Of a DNA stretch of 9,961 nucleotides, positions 1-6,268 are shown piece by piece; positions within the stretch are counted from its first letter, which is position 1, and each line of letters starts with the position of its first letter. The notes beneath the pieces are model-generated. The model saw nothing but the letters and a program-made list of their open reading frames with translations. It made no database searches and had not been told where the DNA came from. The position numbers and the translations under genes were made by a program. The DNA lies in contig JAEXQJ010000406.1 in assembly GCA_023438785.1 (NCBI GenBank), positions 1 to 9,961 on the forward strand, read 5' to 3'. The DNA is from Pseudomonadota bacterium (lineage in GTDB: Bacteria; Myxococcota_A; Polyangia; Fen-1088).

Positions 1-581
1 TGCTCGGCCTCAACGGCGCGGGAAAGACGACTCTGTTGATGGCCACCGTGGGGCTTGTAGCGCACGAGGGCGAAATCCGTGTGGCCGGGGAGAGAATCAC
101 CCGCCGCTCGCTGCCGCAGGTGCGCGAGCGGGTGGGATTCGTGTTCAACGTGCCCGAGGATCAGCTCCTATTCCCCAAGGTGATCGACGACATCGCCTTC
201 GGGCTGTTGCGCCGCGGAATCTCGCGTTCCGAGGCTCTGGCCAAAGCGCACCAGGCGGCCGCCGACCTGGGCGTGGCAGGGCAGGCCGAATCGCCCCTGC
301 ACCACCTCTCGCACGGTCAGAAGCAGCGGGTTGCCCTCGCGGGGGCCTTGATCGCGGAGCCGGCCCTGCTGCTGCTCGACGAGCCCTCCGCGGGGCTGGA
401 TCCGCCGGGCAAGCGATCCCTGGCCGCGGTCTTGGGCGCGCGTGCGGCCGCCCTTATCGTGGCGACGCACGATTTGGACTTCGCGGCCGGCCTGTGCACG
501 CGCTTTCTGCTGCTCGACCAGGGTCGCATCGCCATCGACACCACCGACTTGGGTGAGATCGAGCAACGCTGGGCGCCGTAG
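1..581 (+). CDS. ABC transporter ATP-binding protein, CbiO/EcfA-like (5' truncated)
   Basis: This is the nucleotide-binding subunit of an ABC importer, most like the CbiO/EcfA ATPases that power uptake of cobalt, nickel or vitamins by energy-coupling-factor transporters on the inner face of the inner membrane. The open frame runs from base 3. It enters in the Walker A motif (GLNGAGKTT, bases 6-32), so roughly 30-40 N-terminal residues lie before the window. A TTG at 36 is internal to the P-loop region and is not the start. Then come the Q-loop region with the CbiO-style PEDQLLFP (153-176), the signature LSHGQ (306-320), Walker B LLLLDEP (366-386) with D-loop AGLD, and the H-loop His (468-470). 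The protein ends about 40 residues after the H-loop, so it is shorter than a typical 270-residue CbiO. The usual Q-loop Gln is Asn (147-149). The partner membrane and substrate-binding genes would be upstream. The ABC ATPase call is certain; the substrate is unknown. Confidence 0.93.
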   Translation, partial: LGLNGAGKTTLLMATVGLVAHEGEIRVAGERITRRSLPQVRERVGFVFNVPEDQLLFPKVIDDIAFGLLRRGISRSEALAKAHQAAADLGVAGQAESPLHHLSHGQKQRVALAGALIAEPALLLLDEPSAGLDPPGKRSLAAVLGARAAALIVATHDLDFAAGLCTRFLLLDQGRIAIDTTDLGEIEQRWAP

Positions 582-593
582 CGAAGCCCGCGA

Positions 594-1034
594 TCAGGGC
601 TGGCTGGCGGTGGTCGGCTTGGCCGTGGCGGCGGCCGAACGCGAGCACCACAGGCAGTAATCGCCCGTGCCCACGGCCCAGAAACGGCACTGGTCACCAA
701 ACACCGTGACGCCCTGGCAGCGCTTCTTGTGGATCTCTTTGGTGGTGGCCGCGCGCGCCGCCTCGCCCGTCAGCTTGGGCAGCGGGTAGCGGGGCCGGCC
801 GGCCTGTTCGCACCAGTAACAGAACTCGCTGTTGGGCATGGCCCAGAAGCGACACGGATCGCCGTAGCGGGTGGCGCCCTTGCAGCGGACCTTGCCGGGT
901 GAATCGGGGACCGGCTTCTCCGCCGGAGCCGCCGCAACCTTCTTCGTCGCTGGCTTGGCGGCTGCGCGCGTGCTCCGCGCTTCAGCGACTCGTGCTTTGG
1001 AGCTGGGCCGTCGGCTGTCAGCCTTTTTGCGCAT
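594..1034 (-). CDS. Small basic protein with duplicated four-cysteine (zinc-ribbon-like) motif
   Basis: I do not recognise a named family with certainty. With the ATG start the protein has 146 residues. Residues 1-48 form a low-complexity tail rich in Lys, Arg and Ala, with stretches resembling histone H1-like bacterial tails. Two copies of the same motif follow, C-x9-C-x10-C-x2-C, with cysteines at 51, 61, 72, 75 and at 106, 116, 127, 130. Each copy contains GDxCRFWA and ends in CxWC. The spacing is loosely like the small DUF5763-type Cys motif, whose last ligand is normally His. Eight regularly spaced cysteines suggest two Zn(II) sites and the basic tail suggests nucleic-acid binding; both are inference. 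ATG at 1034 is preferred over an in-frame TTG at 1043, which would overlap a promoter-like hexamer. The gene lies 33 nt downstream of the exporter on the same strand and ends 12 nt from the convergent ABC gene. Confidence 0.8.
   Translation of the reverse strand: MRKKADSRRPSSKARVAEARSTRAAAKPATKKVAAAPAEKPVPDSPGKVRCKGATRYGDPCRFWAMPNSEFCYWCEQAGRPRYPLPKLTGEAARAATTKEIHKKRCQGVTVFGDQCRFWAVGTGDYCLWCSRSAAATAKPTTASQP
645..887 (-). repeat. Tandem duplicated Cys4 motif inside the small basic protein
   Basis: Two related coding segments, at about 810-887 (first in the protein) and 645-722 (second), encode units with identical spacing R-C-x9-C-x10-C-x2-C. They share G-x-T, G-D, CRFWA and C-x-W-C positions and are offset by 55 residues. 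The linker between them is rich in Ala, Lys and Pro and contains no cysteine. This indicates an internal duplication of a compact probable metal-binding unit. Confidence 0.8.
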
Positions 1035-1041
1035 GCAGGCC

Positions 1042-1049
1042 AATTTACA
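1042..1049 (-). promoter_or_regulatory. Putative -10 element for the Cys-motif gene
   Basis: Read on the minus strand, TG is followed directly by TAAATT, which matches TATAAT at four of six positions and is AT-rich in GC-rich surroundings. Seven nucleotides separate it from the ATG at 1034. No -35 or Shine-Dalgarno sequence is evident. If used, transcription would begin at or very near the start codon, giving this gene its own promoter apart from read-through from the exporter. Confidence 0.3.
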
Positions 1050-1067
1050 TGGTGGAAATCTCGGAAT

Positions 1068-3542
1068 CTACGGGGATCGCGATGCCTCGGCGGCGGCGGC
1101 CTCCTCGGCCGCGGCTGGATTGCGCCTTTGCCGCCAGACCATGAACGCGGGCACGGCGATGATCGCCGCGACGATACAGGCCACTTCGCCGATGATGGCC
1201 ATGAGGCCAAAACCCTTCAGGGCCCGGTTGCTCGCCGCCAGCAGGGAGCCGTAGCCCACGATGGTCGTCCATGAACAGACCACCACCGCACCGCCCGTCG
1301 AGACCACGGCCTTGATGATGTCCCGGTCCTCCCGATGGCGCGCCGCCAGGTTGATTCCGTACTCGACCCCGACACCGAACGTGATGGGCTGGGCGATGAA
1401 GTTGAGGAAGGTGATCTTCACCTGGGCTAGGCCGGCCCCGCCCATCATCCACACGATGCCCACCATGAGGGTGGCGATAGCCGCCGTGGCCGCCGAGAAC
1501 GGCCGCATGGTGAGCGCGGTGAACAGCAGGACCACCACCAGCGAGGCCGCCGTGGCGATGGGCCCGTCGTGCAGCACCGAGCGAATCATGGACGAGAAGA
1601 CGACCGCGCTGCCCGAGGTCTGGACCTCCTTGTGCTCCTTTTCCAGGTGAACGGTCTGCAGAACGCGGGAAATCTGCAGCAGATCCCGGCCATTCCACAC
1701 GGACAGCCCATGCTCGATGGGATAGACGAGCACCACGCGCCCGAGCGTGCCATCCACCTCGGTGAACGGCCGGCGCGCCAGGGGCGGCAGGTCCTGGGGA
1801 TGCAGGACGCGCAGGTCAAGCGGGGGATCCAGGGCGTTGAGCTGCTTGCGCTGATTCTCATCCAGCAGCTCCATGGCCGGGTCGTGCACCAGCTTGCGAA
1901 TCTTGGCCAGCAGGGCCAGCTTGCGCTCCTGCACCTCGGGCGTTCCCGGCAACAGGTCATAGATGGTGGTCACCTGCCCGATGACCCGCCTCTGGCCCGT
2001 GGCGCCATCCTGCTTGTAGATGGCCTGGCGGATCGATTCGGTCTCGGCCGGCGTATCGGCCAGCACGATGGTCGGCGAGGGCCAGCGACCAAAGAGGTCG
2101 TCCAGGTTGCGGTCGAAGGCCTGCGCATCGGCCGTGCTGTTCAGGCGCGTGTTGAGCTTGCGAAAGTCGTACTCGAACGGCGCGTGAACGAAGTGCAGCA
2201 GCCCGTAACCGCACACCAGCGTGAGCAGCGACGCGGCCAGGGTCACGCGCCCGGCGCGGCGGCTCAGCAGGCCGCGCAGGAAGTTGAAATTGGCGGGCGC
2301 GCGCGCCGGCAGGGTGCCGGAGCGGCGATCCATGACGAAGAACAGCGCGGGCAGAACCGTGAAGGTGAAGACCCAGCAGAACAGCACACCGAACGCCGCC
2401 ATGACGCCGAACTGATAGAAACCGCGAAAGCTGGTGAGCATGAGCGAGGCGTAAGACGCCGACGCGCACACCGCCGCGACCCCCGTTCCGCGCATGACGC
2501 TGCCCAGGGCCGTTGGCAGCGCCCGGTCGGCGGGTAAGCCCTCCGCGCGCAGCTCCTGGTAGCGGGCGATGAGGACGATGCCGTAGTTGATGCCGTTGCC
2601 CAGGATGATGGAGCCCAAAAACGCGGTCGACGAGTTGACGTAGCCGAAGAGCAACTCGGCCACCGCGAAGGCCGCCGTCGTGCCGATGACCGCCGAGAGG
2701 CCCACCAGGGGAATGGCCCGCCAGGTGCGGAAATAGATCCACAGCGAGATGGCCACGATGAGGAAGCAGCTCACCGTGACCCACAGGATGTCGCGCTCCA
2801 CCGCCTGGCGGCTGGCGATCATGCTGGCCACCGGCCCACCCACGTGGGCCAGCATCTGCGGGTGGAATTGCTTGGGATCGTTCTCGCGGACCAGGCGGTT
2901 GGCCTCGGTGAACAGGGCCTCGCCGGCGCGCTCGCCGAACATGCCGCCCGGGGGCAGGGCCGCGATCCACACGTAACTGCCGTCCTGATTGCTGAACACG
3001 CCGCCCGGGAAGCGACCGCTCAGCCAATCCTTCTTGGCGATGCGGTCCTTCATCTGGTCCACCGACTCCTCGTCGTCGGACAGACTGACGAAGGCCGGGT
3101 TCTTGCGCTTGGTGATCTCGCGACGCAAGCGATCGTGGACGTCTTCCAGCTCCGACTCGCTCAGATACAGCCACCGGTTGGCCTCGAAGAACGAACGCAG
3201 ATCGCGCACGTTGTAGGCCGCCAGGGCCACCACGTTCTTGGGCAGGGCGCGCAGCTTTTGGGTGATGAGATCGGCGTAGCGGAGGTTCGCCTCGCGGTCC
3301 GGCGAATGCACGCCGATGAGGAGCAGCGTCAGATCGCCCATGCGCTCCTGCGTCTTGGCCAACGCCACCACGCCGGGATCATCGCTGGGCAGCAATTCCG
3401 CGAACGACGTCTTCAGCTCCAGTCGTGACGCCAGCGTCGCGGCCGCGCCAAAGATCGCCACAGCCGCTGCCAGCACCACCCAGGCTTTCCGGGAGATGAA
3501 CCGGCAATACCGTTCCGAAAACGAGGTCTCACGGGGGGTCAT
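1068..3542 (-). CDS. MMPL/RND-superfamily exporter
   Basis: This is an inner-membrane transporter of the RND superfamily, MMPL/COG1033-like, a group that exports lipids or other hydrophobic molecules using the proton gradient. From the ATG at 3542 it has 824 residues in the duplicated RND layout. TM1 is at about 19-41, a first large periplasmic loop at 42-250, TM2-TM6 at about 252-403, a short cytoplasmic linker, TM7 at about 434-451, a second periplasmic loop at about 452-662 and TM8-TM12 at about 663-803. It ends in an Ala/Glu-rich tail. The RND-type TM4 and TM10 segments read GNGINYGI (Asn319-Tyr320) and GVGVEYGI (Glu727-Tyr728), where MMPL relatives usually have Asp-Tyr or Asp-Phe. An in-frame TTG at 3554 is possible but overlaps a promoter-like hexamer. 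It is divergent from the Omp85-like gene across 135 bp and 33 nt upstream of the Cys-motif gene. The substrate cannot be read from sequence. Confidence 0.92.
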   Translation of the reverse strand: MTPRETSFSERYCRFISRKAWVVLAAAVAIFGAAATLASRLELKTSFAELLPSDDPGVVALAKTQERMGDLTLLLIGVHSPDREANLRYADLITQKLRALPKNVVALAAYNVRDLRSFFEANRWLYLSESELEDVHDRLRREITKRKNPAFVSLSDDEESVDQMKDRIAKKDWLSGRFPGGVFSNQDGSYVWIAALPPGGMFGERAGEALFTEANRLVRENDPKQFHPQMLAHVGGPVASMIASRQAVERDILWVTVSCFLIVAISLWIYFRTWRAIPLVGLSAVIGTTAAFAVAELLFGYVNSSTAFLGSIILGNGINYGIVLIARYQELRAEGLPADRALPTALGSVMRGTGVAAVCASASYASLMLTSFRGFYQFGVMAAFGVLFCWVFTFTVLPALFFVMDRRSGTLPARAPANFNFLRGLLSRRAGRVTLAASLLTLVCGYGLLHFVHAPFEYDFRKLNTRLNSTADAQAFDRNLDDLFGRWPSPTIVLADTPAETESIRQAIYKQDGATGQRRVIGQVTTIYDLLPGTPEVQERKLALLAKIRKLVHDPAMELLDENQRKQLNALDPPLDLRVLHPQDLPPLARRPFTEVDGTLGRVVLVYPIEHGLSVWNGRDLLQISRVLQTVHLEKEHKEVQTSGSAVVFSSMIRSVLHDGPIATAASLVVVLLFTALTMRPFSAATAAIATLMVGIVWMMGGAGLAQVKITFLNFIAQPITFGVGVEYGINLAARHREDRDIIKAVVSTGGAVVVCSWTTIVGYGSLLAASNRALKGFGLMAIIGEVACIVAAIIAVPAFMVWRQRRNPAAAEEAAAAEASRSP

Positions 3543-3553
3543 AGGCGGACACA

Positions 3554-3559
3554 AAAGTA
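3554..3559 (-). promoter_or_regulatory. Putative -10 element for the MMPL exporter gene
   Basis: On the minus strand the hexamer TACTTT sits 11 nt before the ATG at 3542. It keeps the first two positions and the last position of TATAAT and stands out as AT-rich in the GC-rich divergent region. There is no TG extension, clear -35 or Shine-Dalgarno sequence. This is a weak call that gains support mainly from similar elements before the other genes. Confidence 0.25.
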
Positions 3560-3660
3560 CTCGCCCGCGAGCAGGAGGACAACGGCGCGCACGTGTCCTG
3601 CTGTGCCCCGTCCCACCGCCCGCCGCCCCGTCGGTCCGGTGCCACGGAAGCCGCGCGTCC

Positions 3661-3669
3661 TGTTACACT
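3661..3669 (+). promoter_or_regulatory. Putative extended -10 element for the Omp85-like gene
   Basis: The sequence TGTTACACT has the extended -10 form TG-n-TAnnnT. Its hexamer ends 8 nt before the ATG at 3678, the normal distance from a -10 box to the transcription start, so the mRNA could begin at the start codon. The upstream stretch has no TTGACA-like -35, and no purine-rich ribosome site lies in the 8-nt gap. Confidence 0.4.
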
Positions 3670-3677
3670 GCGTGGTG

Positions 3678-5096
3678 ATGCGCAGCTTGCAGTCCCTGTT
3701 CGCGTTGGCGGTGCTCCTGCTCGCGGCACGGGCCTGGGCCGTCGGCGAGGTCATCACCGACGTGCGCGTGCAGAACGCCGTGCGCACCGACGAGGAAACC
3801 GTACGTTCCATCGCCGGCGTTTCCATCGGCGAGATCCTGCAAGTCGACACCCTGGACGCAGTGCGCGAGCGGCTGCACACCGCGGGCCTGTTCTCCGACG
3901 TGAACGTGTATTGGGAGCCGCACCGGGACGGCGTGCGCGTCAACATCGTGATCACGGAGAAGATCCCCTGGGCCCCCGTGCCCACCTTCTCCTACTCGCC
4001 GGGCAACATCTCGGTGGGCGGCGTCGTGGCGCACGGCAACCTCTTCGGGCGCGGCAAGCGCGGGCTCATCGGCGGCCGCTACTCCAACGTGGATTCGGGC
4101 GCCCTGATCGCCTACGACGATCCGGCGCTGTTCGGCACTTGGATGTTTTTCACGGTCAAGGGCCGCTTCCAGTCGCAGATCATCCCCGAGTACAGCAACC
4201 GAGAGGAGTACGCCTCGCCGCTCGTGCCCATGCGCAACACCAAGCTGCGCTCATTCGGCGGCGACCTCAGCTTCGGCGTGGCCTGGTTCCGCAAGGTGCG
4301 CACCTCGTTCGGCTGGACCATCGATCGTAACGACGTGCGGTGGTCCAGCTCCACGTGGACCGACCCGGCCAATCCCGAGTCGGGCCACAACCCCAACGCG
4401 CCCCTGCCCGGCACCCTGGCACCGGCCGCCACCAGCGCGCGGCGCGGGAACGCGTCGGTCAATCTCACCTTCGACTTTCGCGCCCGGCAGCACGCGGTGA
4501 TGTACGGCAACGCGCTCGGCTTCAACCTGGAATTCGCCGGCCACCAATGGGGCAGCGAGGAGAACCTGCACTACTGGAAGATGTCGGCCAGCTACGAGCA
4601 CGGCATCCGCTTCTTCCGGCGGCACAACATCATCCTCCGGGCGGGCGCCATCATGGGCGACACCATGCCCCTGTGGACGGAGAACTCGGCTGGCGGCACC
4701 AACCTGCGTGGCTACGTGTACCGGCAATTCCAGGGCGACACGCACCTGCGCAGCCAAGTCGAGTACCACTTCCCGCTCTTCTCCCTGTGGTCCCTGGACG
4801 TGCGTGGCCTGCTGTTCAACGACGCCGCCGCCATCTGGTTCCGCAAGCTGCCCGCCCCCACCGCCGAGGTGTGCGGCGCCTATGCCTGCCAGTACCAGGT
4901 GCGCGAGGACGGCCGCAGCTTCCTGCCACCCTACCTTCTGCGCCAGGGCTTCGACGCCAACCAAGACATCCACACCTCGGCCGGCGGCGGCATCCGCTTC
5001 TACCTGCGCAGCGTGGCCGTGCCGCTGGTGGGCGTGGACGTGGGCAACGGCCTCGGCACCAAGGACGTGCGGGTCATTCTGGTGGTGGGCGGTTGA
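3678..5096 (+). CDS. Single-POTRA Omp85/BamA-TamA-like outer-membrane protein
   Basis: This is an outer-membrane beta-barrel of the Omp85 superfamily, whose members insert outer-membrane proteins (BamA, TamA), secrete passenger proteins or move lipids. The ATG at 3678 is chosen because it begins a clean signal peptide of 21 residues, with hydrophobic core SLFALAVLLLAA and an AWA cleavage site. The frame continues upstream to 3603 but that part is implausible. Residues about 25-95 form one complete POTRA domain, ending with a GLFSDVNVYWE-type strand. Residues about 100-472 are the barrel (surface antigen/D15 type) and contain GGTNLRGY at 339-346, matching the conserved L6 (V/L)RG(F/Y) motif. 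The protein has 472 residues with one POTRA, against five in BamA and three in TamA. Two cysteines (399 and 404) lie in a likely loop. The C-terminus, VRVILVVGG, lacks the usual terminal aromatic residue. It is divergent from the MMPL exporter. Confidence 0.9.
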   Translation: MRSLQSLFALAVLLLAARAWAVGEVITDVRVQNAVRTDEETVRSIAGVSIGEILQVDTLDAVRERLHTAGLFSDVNVYWEPHRDGVRVNIVITEKIPWAPVPTFSYSPGNISVGGVVAHGNLFGRGKRGLIGGRYSNVDSGALIAYDDPALFGTWMFFTVKGRFQSQIIPEYSNREEYASPLVPMRNTKLRSFGGDLSFGVAWFRKVRTSFGWTIDRNDVRWSSSTWTDPANPESGHNPNAPLPGTLAPAATSARRGNASVNLTFDFRARQHAVMYGNALGFNLEFAGHQWGSEENLHYWKMSASYEHGIRFFRRHNIILRAGAIMGDTMPLWTENSAGGTNLRGYVYRQFQGDTHLRSQVEYHFPLFSLWSLDVRGLLFNDAAAIWFRKLPAPTAEVCGAYACQYQVREDGRSFLPPYLLRQGFDANQDIHTSAGGGIRFYLRSVAVPLVGVDVGNGLGTKDVRVILVVGG

Positions 5097-5099
5097 AGC

Positions 5100-6203
5100 C
5101 TATTCCTGATAGCCGATCGCCTCTAGCAGGGCGTCGTTGATGGCGGGGCGCAGGGCGCGGAAGCGGGGGTCATCGCGCACGGTGGGGTGGACGCGGTTGC
5201 ACAGCATGACCACGGAGGTCTCGCGGCGCGGATCGATCCACACGGAGCAGCCGGTGAAACCCAGGTGACCCACGGCCGCGCGGTCCAGGCGCGAGCCGGC
5301 CAGGGACTGGTCAGGCGCGGGACCGTCCCATCCGAGGCGCCAGGTCGAGCCGGGGACGCCCGCGGGTTGCCAGAACAGGCGCAGCACCTCGCCCGGCACC
5401 AGCGGCGCGCCGCCCTCGGGTGAGCGATCCCGCCAGGCCGCGCACAGCCAGGCCGACAGGCGCAGCACGTCCGCGGCCGAGCCGAAGAGGCCCGCGTGCC
5501 CCGCCACTCCGCCCATGGCGTAGGCGTTCAAGTCGTGGACCTCGCCGCAAATCAGGCGCGCGCGCACCGGGCACTGCTCGGTGGGCGCCACGGGCCGTCC
5601 CTGTAACGCCGCTTGGCCCGCGAATCCCATGTGCAGCCCGGCGGGGCGAAACAGGTGCTGCTCGGCCAGCTCGTCCAGCCGCGCGCCCATGCCCCGTTCC
5701 ACCAGGTGCCCCAGGCACATGAAGCCCAAATCCGAATAGATCGAACGGGTGCCAGGTACGTAGGCCTGCGGCTCGACAGCGGCCAAGGCCAGCACGCGCG
5801 CGCGCCCGTCGCGCGAAACCCGCGCCCCCGGGCCCAGCACCTGTTGAAAGAGCGGCCGGTGGGCCGGAAACCCCGCCGCGTGGCACAGCAGATGGCGCAA
5901 GGTGACCTGGGGCCGCGCCGCCAGCTCGGCCAGGGCCGCGCCCGCCGGGCGGTCCAGGTCCCACAGCCCCTGCCCGACCCCGCGCATGACCAAGAGGCTG
6001 GTCACCAGGGCCTTGGTCAGGGACGCCAGGTCATAGACGGTGTCCGGCGCCGCGGGTGCGGGTGGCTCGACCCGACGCAGCCCAAAGGCCTCCAGAATCG
6101 AGACCTTGCCCGCCTGCTGGGCCCCCACCACCAGCCCCGGCGTCACCCCCTCCGCCACCGCCTTCGCGGCCAGGCAGCGAAGGTTGTTGTAATCGGGCGC
6201 CAT
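5100..6203 (-). CDS. Class C beta-lactamase-like serine hydrolase
   Basis: This is a serine hydrolase of the beta-lactamase/penicillin-binding fold (class C, AmpH/EstB-type group), expected to act on D-Ala peptides, beta-lactams or small esters through an acyl-Ser intermediate. In its 367 residues the catalytic SxxK is S61-L-T-K64, the second motif Y156-S-D158 replaces the classical YxN, and HLGFTG at 313-318 fills the KTG/HTG place. GGVAGHAGLF at 231-240 and NRVHPT at 336-341 are further features of this subgroup. The N-terminus shows no signal peptide or membrane segment, so the protein appears cytoplasmic unless a more distal start exists. The YSD form is common in esterase-like relatives and argues against a dedicated antibiotic-resistance enzyme. 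It is tail-to-tail with the Omp85-like gene with only 3 nt between stop codons, and divergent from the kinase gene. The natural substrate is unknown. Confidence 0.9.
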   Translation of the reverse strand: MAPDYNNLRCLAAKAVAEGVTPGLVVGAQQAGKVSILEAFGLRRVEPPAPAAPDTVYDLASLTKALVTSLLVMRGVGQGLWDLDRPAGAALAELAARPQVTLRHLLCHAAGFPAHRPLFQQVLGPGARVSRDGRARVLALAAVEPQAYVPGTRSIYSDLGFMCLGHLVERGMGARLDELAEQHLFRPAGLHMGFAGQAALQGRPVAPTEQCPVRARLICGEVHDLNAYAMGGVAGHAGLFGSAADVLRLSAWLCAAWRDRSPEGGAPLVPGEVLRLFWQPAGVPGSTWRLGWDGPAPDQSLAGSRLDRAAVGHLGFTGCSVWIDPRRETSVVMLCNRVHPTVRDDPRFRALRPAINDALLEAIGYQE

Positions 6204-6211
6204 CGGGTGGA

Positions 6212-6220
6212 AGGCTACCA
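6212..6220 (-). promoter_or_regulatory. Putative extended -10 element for the serine hydrolase gene
   Basis: On the minus strand TGGTAGCCT fits TG-n-TAnnnT. The hexamer ends 8 nt before the ATG at 6203, the same spacing as the element before the Omp85-like gene. It keeps only three of six TATAAT positions plus the TG. The 8-nt gap is pyrimidine-rich (TCCACCCG), so it offers no ribosome-binding site. Confidence 0.3.
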
Positions 6221-6245
6221 GGTTCCGCGGCCGGGCAGCCGCCGC

Positions 6246-6251
6246 TATGAT
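6246..6251 (+). promoter_or_regulatory. Putative -10 element for the Ser/Thr kinase gene
   Basis: TATGAT matches TATAAT at five of six positions and lies 17 nt before the ATG at 6269, which would leave a leader of about ten nucleotides. No good -35 is seen at the expected distance. A GGGTCGGG stretch between the element and the start might act as a weak ribosome site. It lies back-to-back with the hydrolase promoter candidate in the 65-bp divergent region. Confidence 0.4.
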
Positions 6252-6268
6252 CGGGTCGGGCCTGACAC

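Noticed and set aside
585..601. Small inverted repeat AGCCC/GGGCT between the convergent ABC and Cys-motif genes, considered as a bidirectional terminator
   Set aside because: The stem is only 5 bp with a 7-nt loop and has no T-run on either side. It also overlaps the stop of the minus-strand gene. Such a stem is expected by chance in this GC-rich sequence.
1569..2537. A 322-codon open frame on the plus strand inside the exporter gene
   Set aside because: It is antisense to a convincing 12-TM exporter, and its Gln/Arg/Gly-rich product has no domain or plausible promoter. It is treated as a shadow of GC-rich coding sequence.
3603..3677. Upstream extension of the Omp85-like reading frame (25 extra residues)
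   Set aside because: The extension is Arg/Pro-rich and would bury the signal peptide inside the protein. The ATG at 3678 gives a standard signal peptide directly and is preceded by an extended -10-like element.
3543..3677. Possible small gene or RNA in the 135-bp divergent region
   Set aside because: No codon bias, strong hairpin or ribosome site supports it. The region is explained as the shared promoter region of the exporter and Omp85-like genes.
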